64,000 bases of DNA from Pelomonas cellulosilytica (GCF_021353265.1 NZ_JAJTWU010000001.1:806001-870000); one strand, 5' to 3'; counted from the stretch's first letter, positions 52,081-61,761 are shown. A program made the numbers and translations. The notes: a model not told the origin generated them from the sequence alone.

Positions 52081-52124
52081 AGTCACACCGGGTTTACCTT
52101 GCCGCCCGCTCAGGGCTTGGCGCC

Positions 52125-52152
52125 TTGTATAGACGAGTTGCCCCACTATGAT
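52125..52152 (+). promoter_or_regulatory. Candidate promoter for the peptide ABC operon
   Basis: TTGTAT (52125-52130) and TATGAT (52147-52152) are 16 bp apart. The -10 element is good, the -35 poor. Transcription would start at about 52159, immediately before the hairpin described next. Confidence 0.35.
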
Positions 52153-52160
52153 TCCCACCT

Positions 52161-52193
52161 GCGCCTCGGCTTTCACCGGGGCGCTTGCTTTTT
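52161..52193 (+). terminator. Terminator/attenuator hairpin abutting the ribosome site of the peptide-binding gene
   Basis: A 9-bp stem, GCGCCTCGG/CCGGGGCGC with one G-U pair, encloses a 6-base loop and is followed by TTGCTTTTT. The ribosome site GAGGA of the next gene (52194-52198) starts at the very next base. It can end tadA-ldcA transcription, but it also sits in the leader of the ABC operon if that operon has its own upstream promoter. Confidence 0.75.
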
Positions 52194-52205
52194 GAGGACG
52201 GGGTC

Positions 52206-54431
52206 GTGGCGGCAATCGGCAGTTGGGTCAGGAAAGGCTGGGGCGCGTTGGCGCTGGCGCTGCTGGCCGGCTGCAACAACAGCCCGCATCCCAACGGCGC
52301 CGAGCGCGAGAACACGCTGTTCATGGCGTTCTCGGAGCGCTCGCCGCGATACCTGGACCCGACCTCGTCGTACTCCGCGCCCGAGAGCACCTACGTCTAC
52401 GAGATCAGCGAGCCGCCCTATGGCTACCACCCGCTGAAACGGCCCTACACGCTGGTCCCACGCGCCGCGGCGGCGCTGGCCAAGCCGTACTTCCTTGATG
52501 CCCAGGGCCACCGGCTGCCGGACGACGCACCCGACGACCAGATCGCCGAGGCCGTCTATGAACTGCCGCTGCGCACGGACCTGAAATGGTCGCCGCACCC
52601 CGCCTTTGCCAGGGGCGCGGACGGCCAGTATCTGTACCACCACCTCAAGCCGGGCGAGCTGGGTGACCGGCGCAGCCCGTTCGAGTTTCCGCAGCTGGCG
52701 ACGCGGCCGGTCGTGGCCGAGGACTTCGTCTACGCGCTGAAGCGCCACGCCAACCCGAGGTTGGATGCGCCGGTGGCGGCCGTGTTCTCGGAGCATGTCC
52801 TCGGGCTCAAGGACTACATCGAGCAGGTCAGGCGCGAGAACGCGCGACAACTCGTCGGGCTGCCGGAGAACCTGGCCGACAAGCCCTTCCTGGATCTTCG
52901 CCAATGGCCGCTGGCGGGCGCCCAGGCCGTGAACGACCATCTGCTGCGCATCCGGCTGAAGGGCCGCTATCCGCAGTGGCAGTACTGGCTGGCGACCAAC
53001 TTCCTGGCGGCGGTGCCCTGGGAGGTGGACGCCTTCTATGCCCAGCCCGGCATGGCGGCCCATTCGATGAGCTGGAACCAGTGGCCGGTGGGCAGCGGCC
53101 CGTTCATGATGACCGAGTACGTGCAGGATCGACGGCACGTGATGAGCCGCAACCCCAACTACCACGGTGACACCTATCCCTGCGAGGGCAGCCCGGGCGA
53201 TGCCGAGGCGGGCCTGCTGGCGGATTGCGGCAAGCGTATCCCGTTCGTCGACAGGATCGTGGCGATCAGCGTGAAGGAGCGCGTGCCGATCAAGGAGTTG
53301 TTCAAGCAGGGCTACCTGGACCTGCCCGAGATGGACCGTGCGGACTGGGGCGTGACGCTGGCGGTGGACCGCGACGATTCCGACGACGTGAAGCGTTTCT
53401 TTGACGAACGCGGCTACCGCCTGCCCGCGACGGTGGACATCACGAACTGGTACCTCGGCTTCAACTGGCTGGACCCGGTTGTCGGCCGGGGCGACACGCC
53501 CGAACGCCAGCGCCGCAACCGCGCGCTGCGGCAGGCGATCTCCATCGCCATCGACTGGGAGGAGGGTTACGGCCGCATCTTCCGGGAGAGGGGTGGCGAC
53601 GCGGCCCATGGCCCCATCCCGCCCGGCGTGTTCGGCTCGCGCGAGCGGCAGCCGGGGGAGTTCAATCCGGTGACGCACCGGCTGGTGGACGGCAGGATAG
53701 AGCGCCGGCCACTTGAGGATGCGCTGAAGCTGATGGTGGAGGCTGGCTACCCCGGCGGGCGTGACGCCAAGACCGGTCAGCCGCTGGTGCTGAACTATGA
53801 CTTCCAGCGCGTCGTCACGCCGGAGCTGAAGGCTGAGAACGACTGGCTGCAGCGCCAGTTCGCCAAGCTGGGCATCCAGCTCGACATCCGCGCGACGGAC
53901 TTCAACCAGTTCCAGGAGAAGATCCTCAAGGGCAAGCACCAGATCTTCTGGGCCGGCTGGTTCGCCGACTACCCGGACGCCGAGAACTTCCTGTTCCTGC
54001 TCTACGGCCCGAACAGCAAGAGCCTGAGCGAGGGCGAGAACACGTCCAACTACGCCAACCCGGAGTTCGACCGTCTCTACCGGCAGCTGCAGTCGCTGGA
54101 GGACGGGCCGCAGAAGGCGCAGCTGATGGCGCAGATGAACGACCTCGTGCGGCAGGACGCGCCGTGGGCCTTCGGCTACTGGAGTTATTCCGGCCTGGCC
54201 TTCCAGCACTGGGTCTACAACGGCAAGCCGGGCGTCGTCGTGCGTGACCGCGCGCGCTACCTGCGCGTGGATGCCGCAGAGCGCGCCGCCCGCATCGCCG
54301 CCTGGAACCGGCCCGTCTGGTGGCCGCTGCTGGCGCTGGCTGCCGGCGCGCTGGTCATCTTCGTCGCGACGCGCAGTGCGTGGCGCGCCCGCGAGTCGGC
54401 CACGGCGCTTGCGCCGCTGGAGGCGGGCTGA
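52206..54431 (+). CDS. Peptide ABC transporter substrate-binding lipoprotein (Yej/Opp type)
   Basis: A 741-residue SBP_bac_5 family protein. The N-terminus (ALALALLAGC) ends in a lipobox, so it should be a lipoprotein. Family features are the opening DPTSSYSAPES, RPVVAEDFVYALKRHANP, WPVGSGPFMMTEYVQDRRHV, NWYLGFNWLDPV and QIFWAGWFADYPDAENFL. Unusually, the C-terminus carries a predicted transmembrane helix (WWPLLALAAGALVIFVA) followed by basic residues. GTG at 52206 has GAGGA 7 bp upstream; the in-frame TTG at 52185 lies in the hairpin T-tract and is rejected. The next gene overlaps its stop. Transport of oligopeptides, possibly muropeptide-derived, is inferred. Confidence 0.9.
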   Translation: MAAIGSWVRKGWGALALALLAGCNNSPHPNGAERENTLFMAFSERSPRYLDPTSSYSAPESTYVYEISEPPYGYHPLKRPYTLVPRAAAALAKPYFLDAQGHRLPDDAPDDQIAEAVYELPLRTDLKWSPHPAFARGADGQYLYHHLKPGELGDRRSPFEFPQLATRPVVAEDFVYALKRHANPRLDAPVAAVFSEHVLGLKDYIEQVRRENARQLVGLPENLADKPFLDLRQWPLAGAQAVNDHLLRIRLKGRYPQWQYWLATNFLAAVPWEVDAFYAQPGMAAHSMSWNQWPVGSGPFMMTEYVQDRRHVMSRNPNYHGDTYPCEGSPGDAEAGLLADCGKRIPFVDRIVAISVKERVPIKELFKQGYLDLPEMDRADWGVTLAVDRDDSDDVKRFFDERGYRLPATVDITNWYLGFNWLDPVVGRGDTPERQRRNRALRQAISIAIDWEEGYGRIFRERGGDAAHGPIPPGVFGSRERQPGEFNPVTHRLVDGRIERRPLEDALKLMVEAGYPGGRDAKTGQPLVLNYDFQRVVTPELKAENDWLQRQFAKLGIQLDIRATDFNQFQEKILKGKHQIFWAGWFADYPDAENFLFLLYGPNSKSLSEGENTSNYANPEFDRLYRQLQSLEDGPQKAQLMAQMNDLVRQDAPWAFGYWSYSGLAFQHWVYNGKPGVVVRDRARYLRVDAAERAARIAAWNRPVWWPLLALAAGALVIFVATRSAWRARESATALAPLEAG

Positions 54432-55414
54432 TGCTGCACTTCGTGCTGCGCCGGCTGGGCTATGGGCTGGCCATCCTGGTGGGCGTCAACCTGTTCACCT
54501 TCGTGCTGTTCTTCGCCGTCAACACGCCGGACGACATGGCGCGGCTGAACATCGGCGGCAAGCGCATCACGCAGGACCAGATCGAGCACTGGAAGGCCGA
54601 GCGCGGTTACGACAAGCCGCTGTATTACGACGCGAGCCGCGAGGGCTTCGAGCGCGTCACGCACACCATCCTGTGGGAACGTTCGGTCAGCCTGTTCGCG
54701 CTGGATTTCGGACGCAGCGACGCCCGCCAGGCCATCAACATCGGCCACGAGGTCAAGGTGCGCATGGGCGTGAGCCTGCAGCTCGCGCTGCCCTTGTTCG
54801 CGCTGCAGGTCATCGTCAGCGTCGCGTTCGCGCTGCTGCTGGTGTTCTTCCGCCACACGCGTATCGATTTCTGGGGCGTCGTGCTGTGCGTGCTGATGCT
54901 GTCCATCAGCAGTCTGTTCTACATCATCGTCGGCCAGTTCCTGTTCGCCCGCGTGCTGCGCCTGGTGCCGATGAACGGCTTCGCGCCCGGGCTGGACGCC
55001 GCAAGGTTCCTCGTGCTGCCCATCCTGCTGTCGCTGCTGTCGCGCCTGGGTGGCGAGGCGCGGCTGTACCGCGCGATGTTCCTGGAGGAAATGGGCAAGG
55101 ACTATGTCCGCACCGCCCGTGCCAAGGGGCTGAGCGAGGGCCGCGTGCTGCGCCGCCATGTGCTGCGCAATGCGCTGTTGCCCATCATCACCAGCGCGGG
55201 CGGCTACCTGCCTTACGTCTTCCTGGGCAGCCTGGTGTTCGAGAGCTTCTTCGGCATTCCCGGCCTCGGCGCCTTCGTCATCGAGGCGATCTCCAGCCAG
55301 GACTTCGCCGTCGTGAGGACGATGGTGTTCCTGGGCGCGTTGCTCTATGTCGCCAGCAACACACTCATCGACATCGCCTACACGTGGGTCGACCCGCGGG
55401 TGAGGCTGCAATGA
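54431..55414 (+). CDS. Peptide ABC transporter permease 1 (YejB/OppB-like)
   Basis: A 327-residue inner-membrane protein with an N-terminal helix (YGLAILVGVNLFTFVLFFA), a periplasmic insert of about 70 residues, and five more helices. The coupling (EAA) loop that contacts the ATPase is TARAKGLSEGRVLRRHVLRN. It ends VDPRVRLQ, typical of OppB/YejB. The ATG overlaps the stop of the binding-protein gene, and its own stop overlaps the second permease gene by 4 bp. Confidence 0.93.
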   Translation: MLHFVLRRLGYGLAILVGVNLFTFVLFFAVNTPDDMARLNIGGKRITQDQIEHWKAERGYDKPLYYDASREGFERVTHTILWERSVSLFALDFGRSDARQAINIGHEVKVRMGVSLQLALPLFALQVIVSVAFALLLVFFRHTRIDFWGVVLCVLMLSISSLFYIIVGQFLFARVLRLVPMNGFAPGLDAARFLVLPILLSLLSRLGGEARLYRAMFLEEMGKDYVRTARAKGLSEGRVLRRHVLRNALLPIITSAGGYLPYVFLGSLVFESFFGIPGLGAFVIEAISSQDFAVVRTMVFLGALLYVASNTLIDIAYTWVDPRVRLQ

Positions 55415-56850
55415 AGCTGGTGCTGCTGTGGACCGACCTGGCGCTGTGGCTGATGGCTGCCGCAGGCATCGCCTATGCCTGGCGCGTGAGTCGACAAGCG
55501 CATCTGCGTGCTACCTGGCGTCGTGTGCTGCGCGACCCCGCGGCGGCCTGCGCCGGCGTCGTGATGGCGTTGTTCCTGCTTCTCACGCTGGTTGACAGCA
55601 TTCACCTGCGCCACGCGCTGCAGGCCAGGGGCGGCGGCACGGTGTACGACACCCGCACGCTGTCGCTGCTGGATGTGATGCTGGAGCGCCAGATCGGCAT
55701 GCGCGAGGTCAGCTACTCGGTGCCGCTGGGTACGCAGGGCTTCAGCAAGGAGAGCGTCGTCGATGCGCACGGCGAGGTGCGCCGCGACTTCCCTCGCCTG
55801 AAGTTCGGCGGCGCCCATCTGACCGACCCGGCGGCGCAATGGGTGGGCGACGTGGCAGGCGATGTGGCGCTAGGGCTTGCCGGAGGGTTGGCCATGGTCG
55901 CGCTGCTGGCGGCGCTGACCGCGGCGGCGCTGGCGCGCCATCACGGCGGCTGGCTTCACGCGATGGCGGACATCGCATCGGACCGCACGTTCTATCCGCT
56001 GCGCGCCATTCTGTTCACGCTGGCCGTGGCGCTGCTGCTGGTCGGCCCGGTCATCGCACTGATGCCTCATTACCACGTCTTCGGCACGGACCGCACCGGC
56101 AACGACGTGCTGGTGCAGGCGCTGAAGAGCGTGCGCACGGCCTTCGTCATCGGCGCACTGTCCACGCTCGCAACGCTGCCGGTGGCGCTGCTGCTGGGAG
56201 TGCTGGCCGGCTACTACAAGGGCTGGGTCGACGAAGCCATCCAGTACGTCTACACGACGCTGAGCGCCGTGCCCAACGTCCTGCTGATCGCCGCTTGCGT
56301 GCTGATGGTGCAGGTGTTCTTCGACAAGAACCCCGAACTCTTCGAGACCGCGGCCGAACGCGCTGACCTGAAGATGCTGGTGCTGTGCCTCATCCTCGGC
56401 CTGACCGGCTGGGCGGGGCTGTGCCGCCTGGTGCGTGCCGAGACCTTGAAGCTGCGCGAGCTGGACTACGTGCAGGCCGCCACGGCCTTCGGCGTGGGCG
56501 ACGTGGCGATCATGGCGCGCCACATCGTGCCCAACGTCATGCACCTGGTGCTGATCACGCTGGTGCTGAGTTTTTCCGAGCTGATCCTGTATGAGGCGGT
56601 GCTGACCTATGTCGGCGTCGGTGTCGACCCGACGACCAGCAGCTTCGGCAGCATGATCAACCTGGCCCGCGCGGAGATGTCTCGCGATCCGGTCGTGTGG
56701 TGGAGCTTTGCCGCGGCGTTCGGCTTCATGGTCGGGCTGGTGCTGGCCGCCAACCTGTTTGCCGATGGCGTGCGCGATGCCTTCGATCCCAAGTCCCGGG
56801 TGGCACGGCCGCGTGTTTTCATGCGTCGCAAGGGAGCCGGCGATGCTTGA
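55411..56850 (+). CDS. Peptide ABC transporter permease 2 (YejE/OppC-like)
   Basis: A 479-residue inner-membrane protein, longer than typical OppC because of an extra N-terminal helix (LWLMAAAGIAYAW) and a large periplasmic segment between the second and third helices. That segment includes YSVPLGTQGFSKES, which resembles the insert of YejE. The HVFGTDRTGNDVLVQALKS motif, the EAA loop (LDYVQAATAFGVGDVAIMARH) and FADGVRDAFDPKSR near the end are classic for OppC-type subunits. The dual ATPase gene starts 8 bp before its stop. Confidence 0.93.
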   Translation: MKLVLLWTDLALWLMAAAGIAYAWRVSRQAHLRATWRRVLRDPAAACAGVVMALFLLLTLVDSIHLRHALQARGGGTVYDTRTLSLLDVMLERQIGMREVSYSVPLGTQGFSKESVVDAHGEVRRDFPRLKFGGAHLTDPAAQWVGDVAGDVALGLAGGLAMVALLAALTAAALARHHGGWLHAMADIASDRTFYPLRAILFTLAVALLLVGPVIALMPHYHVFGTDRTGNDVLVQALKSVRTAFVIGALSTLATLPVALLLGVLAGYYKGWVDEAIQYVYTTLSAVPNVLLIAACVLMVQVFFDKNPELFETAAERADLKMLVLCLILGLTGWAGLCRLVRAETLKLRELDYVQAATAFGVGDVAIMARHIVPNVMHLVLITLVLSFSELILYEAVLTYVGVGVDPTTSSFGSMINLARAEMSRDPVVWWSFAAAFGFMVGLVLAANLFADGVRDAFDPKSRVARPRVFMRRKGAGDA

Positions 56851-58675
56851 GGTCGACGACCTGCACGTGCAGCTCGACGCCGACGCCGGCCTCGTCCGTG
56901 CGATCGATGGCATGCAGTTGACGTTGAGCCGGGGCGAGACCTTCGCACTGGTGGGCGAGAGCGGCTGCGGCAAGAGCATGACCGCGCTGGCGCTGATGCG
57001 GTTGCTGCCCGAGAACGGTCGAGTCGCCGGCGGCGCCGTGCGACTGGATGGCGACAACCTGACGGCGCTGCCGGAGCGCCGCATGCGCGACGTGCGCGGC
57101 GGGCGCATATCGATGATCTTCCAGGAGCCGTCGACCAGCCTGAACCCGGTCATGCGCGTGGGGGACCAGATCGTCGAGGCCATCGAGGCGCACACCGAAC
57201 TGCGCGGTGCAGCGGCTCGCGCCAAGGCCATCGACTGGCTGCGCCGCGTCGGGATCCCCGAGCCCGAAAGGCGTGTCGACGACTACCCGTTCCGGCTGTC
57301 GGGCGGCCAGAAGCAGCGCGTGATGATCGCCATCGCGCTGGCCGCCGAGCCGGACTACCTCATAGCCGACGAGCCGACCACGGCGCTGGACGTGACCATC
57401 CAGGCGCAGATCCTCGACCTGCTCCGCGACTTGCAGCGCGAGCGCCGGCTGGGCGTGCTGCTGATCACGCACGACCTCGCCGTCGTCAGCGGGCTGGCGC
57501 ATCGCGTCGCGCTGATGTATGCCGGGCAGATCATCGAAGTGGCGCCGGCCGTCGAGTTCTTTACGCAGCCGCGCCACCCTTACGCACGGCTGCTGCTGCA
57601 GGCCTTGCCCGACGCGAGTCGCCGTGGCGAGCCGCTCGCGGCCATCCGTGGCACGGTGCCGCCGCTGTGGCAGTCGTTTGCCGGCTGCCGCTTCGAGCCG
57701 CGCTGCGACAAGGCCATGCGACATTGCGCCGGCACGCCGCCCATGTTGACCGACGAAGGGCCGCGGCACCAGGTGCGCTGCCTGCTCTTCAGCCAGCCGG
57801 GCGAGGCGTTGCCGGGCGAGCCGGCCATCGCGGCGATGCCGGCGCCCGCGCCGGCCGGGAGCGGCGTGCCGCTGCTGGACGTCCGCGACCTGCGCGTGCG
57901 TTTCGCGTTGAAGACGCCGCTGTTCCACCGCGGGCCGCGCCATTTCGACGCGGTGGCCGGCGTGAGCTACCAGCTGCATGCGGGGCGCACGTTGGCACTC
58001 GTCGGCGAGTCCGGCTGCGGCAAGACGACGTCCGGCAAGGCCATCGTCCAGCTGTTGCGCCGTCAGGCGCAGATCAGCGGTCAGGCGTTGCTGGCGGGTC
58101 GCGATCTGTTCAGCCTGAGCGGCGCGGCGCTCGTCGACGCGCGCCGCAGCATCCAGATCATCTTCCAGGACCCGTTCGCTTCGATGAACCCTCGCATGCG
58201 CGTCGCCGACGTGCTGGAGGAGGGGCTGATCGCGCTACGCCCGGAGCTGGATGCGGCCGCGCGTCGCGAGCGGCTGAACGTGCTGGTGGACCAGGTCGGC
58301 CTGCGCCGGGATGCGTTGCAGCGCTGGCCGCACGAGTTCTCTGGTGGTCAGCGACAGCGCATCGCCATTGCGCGCGCACTGGCCGTCGAGCCCCGGCTCA
58401 TCGTCTGTGACGAGCCCACGTCGGCGCTGGACGTGTCCGTGCAGGCGCAAATTTTGAACCTGCTGCGCGAGCTGCAGCGGGAACGCGGGCTGGCCTATCT
58501 CTTCATTACGCACAATATTGGTGTGGTCGAGTACATCGCCGATGACATCGCCGTGATGCAGGGCGGCCGCATCGTCGAAAGCGGCACTTGCATGGACGTG
58601 TTGGGTCAAGCGCGCGAGGCTTACACGCGCCGGCTGCTGGCGGCGGTCCCTCGTTTGCAGTCGCCGGCCCCTTGA
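56843..58675 (+). CDS. Peptide ABC transporter dual ATP-binding protein (YejF-like)
   Basis: A 610-residue fusion of OppD-like and OppF-like ATPases. Domain 1 (~1-270): Walker A GESGCGKS, signature LSGGQKQRV, Walker B LIADEPTTALD, followed by the OppD C-terminal cysteine segment (FEPRCDKAMRHCAG), which in this family can hold an iron-sulfur cluster. Domain 2 (~335-600): GESGCGKTTSGKA, FSGGQRQRIAIA, LIVCDEPTSALD. The AGGGAG ribosome site is 6 bp upstream of the ATG at 56843, inside the permease gene. It completes a four-gene transporter (binding protein, two permeases, dual ATPase). Confidence 0.95.
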   Translation: MLEVDDLHVQLDADAGLVRAIDGMQLTLSRGETFALVGESGCGKSMTALALMRLLPENGRVAGGAVRLDGDNLTALPERRMRDVRGGRISMIFQEPSTSLNPVMRVGDQIVEAIEAHTELRGAAARAKAIDWLRRVGIPEPERRVDDYPFRLSGGQKQRVMIAIALAAEPDYLIADEPTTALDVTIQAQILDLLRDLQRERRLGVLLITHDLAVVSGLAHRVALMYAGQIIEVAPAVEFFTQPRHPYARLLLQALPDASRRGEPLAAIRGTVPPLWQSFAGCRFEPRCDKAMRHCAGTPPMLTDEGPRHQVRCLLFSQPGEALPGEPAIAAMPAPAPAGSGVPLLDVRDLRVRFALKTPLFHRGPRHFDAVAGVSYQLHAGRTLALVGESGCGKTTSGKAIVQLLRRQAQISGQALLAGRDLFSLSGAALVDARRSIQIIFQDPFASMNPRMRVADVLEEGLIALRPELDAAARRERLNVLVDQVGLRRDALQRWPHEFSGGQRQRIAIARALAVEPRLIVCDEPTSALDVSVQAQILNLLRELQRERGLAYLFITHNIGVVEYIADDIAVMQGGRIVESGTCMDVLGQAREAYTRRLLAAVPRLQSPAP

Positions 58676-58860
58676 CACGTCGCGCGGCGGCAACGTCTGA
58701 GGGCGGCGGTCTGGTCGGCGCACTTGGGTCATTTCACGGCGAATCAATCACTTAGCAGCACCTGAAGGGGCCGTAGGGACATATCCCGGTCGGGGTGTTT
58801 GTCACGCGAGCACAAACTTTGCATGTTCCGAACACTGGGTTAACCGTCCAGCCAAGGATC

Positions 58861-58914
58861 GGCCGCATCCGGCCTCCACCGCAGAGATCGCTGCGGCCAC
58901 CGTTTTTCTCTTAC
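58861..58914 (+). promoter_or_regulatory. Leader hairpin before the TonB-dependent receptor
   Basis: GGCCGCA (58861-58867) can pair with TGCGGCC (58892-58898), with a 24-base loop, followed by ACCGTTTTTCTCTT and then the AGGAG ribosome site. The layout resembles an attenuator or a terminator for the upstream operon. The rest of the 251-bp gap from 58676 shows no ORF and no clear Fur-like site. Confidence 0.35.
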
Positions 58915-58926
58915 AGGAGCACCAAT

Positions 58927-61761
58927 TTGAAGCACACCCTCATTGCAAGCGCCATTCTGGTGCTTGTCGCAAACCAGGCGACAGCTCAGGACTCACAAAA
59001 GCTCGAACGTGTCGAAGTGACCGGCTCCAGCATCAAGCGAGCTGCATCCGAAACCTCGCTGCCCATCACGACGATCACCAAGGCAGACATCGCGCGCACG
59101 GGCGCCACGACGGTTCAGGACCTGGTGTACCTGCTCCCTTCGAGCTTCGGCGGCAACGTCGTGGCCAACAACGTCGGTGCGACGGGCGGCGCTTCGACGG
59201 CCAACCTGCGCGCGTTGGGCCCCAAGTACACGCTGGTGCTGCTGAACGGTCGCCGCATCGCGAATTTCGCCTTCGGCAACAACCCTGTCGACCTGAATTC
59301 GATTCCGCTGGCGGCTGTCGAGCGTGTTGAGGTGCTGCGTGACGGTGCATCCGCTGTGTACGGCGCCGACGCCGTGGCCGGCGTTATCAACTTCATCCTG
59401 AAGAAGGACTATCAGGGTGCGGAAGTCTCGGTGGCCGACTACCACTCCGACCAGGGCGGTGGGAACACCCACAACCTGAGCGCCGTGGCTGGCTTTGGCG
59501 ACCTGGACAAGGATCGCTATAACGTGATGTTGACGGCGGGCTATGAAAGCGTGGACCCGCTGAAGGCCACCCAGCGCAGCTTTGCCAAGACGGCCGTTCG
59601 CCCCGACCTGGGTATCAACAAGTCGTCGCCGCGCAATGGCATTCCCAACCTGAATTTCACCGACACGCTTGGCAACTCGTACTCGGCAGTCAATCCACTG
59701 GCCTACAACGGTTGCGTTTCGCCGCAGTTCGCCTTGGTGCAGCGCTCGCAGGCCGGTACGTGCGGTACGGACTACGTGCAGTTCATCGACCTGATTCCGC
59801 GTCAACGGCGTGACAACGTCACGGGACGCGCGGTGTTCCAGCTGGACGCGGACAACCAGCTCGTGGCGGAGGTGATGCACAACGCCGACCGGCAGCAGTC
59901 GTTCTATTCGCCAGCCCCCTACACCCTGCAAATGAAGTACCCGGCCAAAGGGCGCTTCTACCCGAAGTCGATCACGGTGCCCAAGGGCATCACGGTGCCC
60001 AAGGGCGGCTACAAGTTTGCCGACGGCACGGTGCTGGCGGAAGGTGCGGTGTTGGCGAACGACGTCGTCGTGACGCCGACGGGTGACATTACCGGCACGT
60101 GGCGTACGGTCGCCGGCGGCGGCCGGTCGGATATCACCCAGACGCAGACGGATCGCGCACTGGTCGGTGCCAAGGGTCTGATCGCGGGCTGGGACTACGA
60201 CGTCGCGCTGACTTTCTCGCGCAACAAGGGTCAGATCTATTTCGGCCCAGGTCAGTACAGCTACGGCGCCCTCAAGCCGCTGGTCGCCAACGGGGACATC
60301 AACGTCTTCGGTCCGCAGGACGCGGCTTCCCAGGCTGCGCTGGACGGCGCGCTGCTGTCCGGGCAGTTGCAGCAGACCGCGGAGTCGAAAGCCACGGAGG
60401 TGGATTTCCGCATCTCCCGGGACGTCTACAAGATGGCCTATGGGGACGTGGGCCTCGCATTGGGCGCCAACTTCCGCAAGGAAACCATCGACCAGGTCTC
60501 GATGCCGGTGCTAGAAAGCGGTGACGTGGTTGGCGGCAATGGCCCCGTGCCGGGCGTCGCCAGCGGCCGCAAGGTGGCCGGCCTGTTCGGTGAGCTGGTG
60601 GTTCCGCTCTACAAGGATCTCGAGCTGAATCTGGCCGGCCGCTACGACAGGTACAAGAACGATTTCGGCACCAGCTTCAGCAAGTTCAGCCCGAAGGCTA
60701 GCCTGCGGTATCAGCCGACGAAGGATCTGGTCTTCCGCGGTTCGGTGGCCAGTGGCTACCGCGCTCCGACGCTCTATGAGAACCTGCGTCCTCTGACGAC
60801 GGGCAACAACACCTCGGCGAACTGGAGCGACCCCGTGCGTTGCCCGGGTGGCAAGCCCGTCACCAGTGCCAACCCGGTGGGTGCGATCCAGGACGAATGC
60901 GATGTGCAGCTCAATTCGGCCACGTCGGGTGACAGGAACCTGACGCCTGAGAAGTCCAAGCAGTTCTCGCTGGGCGCTGCGTTCTCTCCGATCCAGGAGC
61001 TGACGGTCAGTGTCGACTACTGGAACGTCAAGATCACCGACCCGATCGTCGCCAAGTCCGAGATCCAGGTGTTGAGCGATCCGAACGCCTACAAGAACAA
61101 CATCTATCGATACGATCCCAACGACCCCAACCACGATTTCTCCGAGGGGTGGGTAGACGACGGCAAGCAGACCGGTGCGATCAAGGGCAGCACGAACCCT
61201 GACTTCCCGATTGCATATGTATACCTGCCGCAGGAGAACACCGCGAAGACCTACGCCTCGGGTGTCGACTTCAGCCTGGCATCGCGGATGAAGTTCGCCG
61301 GCCTGGGATCGATCGGCGTCAACTTCGACGGCACGCTCTTCGTCACCCACGGCTACCAATACACGGGTCTGCCCAAGACGAGCGATCTCGGCAAGTTCAA
61401 GGATTTCGGCGCCATCCCGAAGTGGCGTCATGCCTTGACCTTCCTGTGGAGCGGTGGCATGTTCGACGCCTCTCTGACCCAGAACTACACCAAGGGCTAC
61501 GACGACTACACCGACCCCACCGCGGTGAACGGCACGACGTATCCTGAAGTGCGGAAGGTGAGCGCCTATACCACCTGGGATGCTCAGGGCACGGTCAGGC
61601 CGACCAAGTCGCTGTCACTGACCTTTGGCATCAAGAACCTGCTGGACAAGGATCCGCCGTCGTCGCGCAATTCGCTGTATTTCCAGACGGGCTATGACGC
61701 GACCTACGCGAACCCCGTTGGCCGCCAGTTCTACGGGCGTGTCAGCTACAAGTTCTTCTGA
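58927..61761 (+). CDS. TonB-dependent outer-membrane receptor, large type (944 aa)
   Basis: The protein has a signal peptide (TLIASAILVLVANQATAQ), a TonB-box-like LERVEVTGSSI, a plug domain (ATTVQDLVYLLPSSFGGN to ERVEVLRDGASAVYGADA and AGVINFILKKDY), and a long barrel ending GRQFYGRVSYKFF with the terminal Phe expected of outer-membrane proteins. This subclass in Burkholderiales and Xanthomonadales often takes up non-iron nutrients such as peptides or oligosaccharides; the ligand here is unknown. TTG at 58927 has AGGAG 7 bp upstream. A direct repeat encodes ITVPKG twice (60 kb region). It lies between a peptide ABC transporter and tonB-exbB-exbD and has its own terminator. Confidence 0.93.
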   Translation: MKHTLIASAILVLVANQATAQDSQKLERVEVTGSSIKRAASETSLPITTITKADIARTGATTVQDLVYLLPSSFGGNVVANNVGATGGASTANLRALGPKYTLVLLNGRRIANFAFGNNPVDLNSIPLAAVERVEVLRDGASAVYGADAVAGVINFILKKDYQGAEVSVADYHSDQGGGNTHNLSAVAGFGDLDKDRYNVMLTAGYESVDPLKATQRSFAKTAVRPDLGINKSSPRNGIPNLNFTDTLGNSYSAVNPLAYNGCVSPQFALVQRSQAGTCGTDYVQFIDLIPRQRRDNVTGRAVFQLDADNQLVAEVMHNADRQQSFYSPAPYTLQMKYPAKGRFYPKSITVPKGITVPKGGYKFADGTVLAEGAVLANDVVVTPTGDITGTWRTVAGGGRSDITQTQTDRALVGAKGLIAGWDYDVALTFSRNKGQIYFGPGQYSYGALKPLVANGDINVFGPQDAASQAALDGALLSGQLQQTAESKATEVDFRISRDVYKMAYGDVGLALGANFRKETIDQVSMPVLESGDVVGGNGPVPGVASGRKVAGLFGELVVPLYKDLELNLAGRYDRYKNDFGTSFSKFSPKASLRYQPTKDLVFRGSVASGYRAPTLYENLRPLTTGNNTSANWSDPVRCPGGKPVTSANPVGAIQDECDVQLNSATSGDRNLTPEKSKQFSLGAAFSPIQELTVSVDYWNVKITDPIVAKSEIQVLSDPNAYKNNIYRYDPNDPNHDFSEGWVDDGKQTGAIKGSTNPDFPIAYVYLPQENTAKTYASGVDFSLASRMKFAGLGSIGVNFDGTLFVTHGYQYTGLPKTSDLGKFKDFGAIPKWRHALTFLWSGGMFDASLTQNYTKGYDDYTDPTAVNGTTYPEVRKVSAYTTWDAQGTVRPTKSLSLTFGIKNLLDKDPPSSRNSLYFQTGYDATYANPVGRQFYGRVSYKFF

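Noticed and set aside
54244..55410. Long extension of the second permease frame upstream of 55411
   Set aside because: It overlaps the binding-protein and first permease genes. The extension is Arg/Gly-rich shadow sequence, and the ATGA overlap at 55411 marks the real start.
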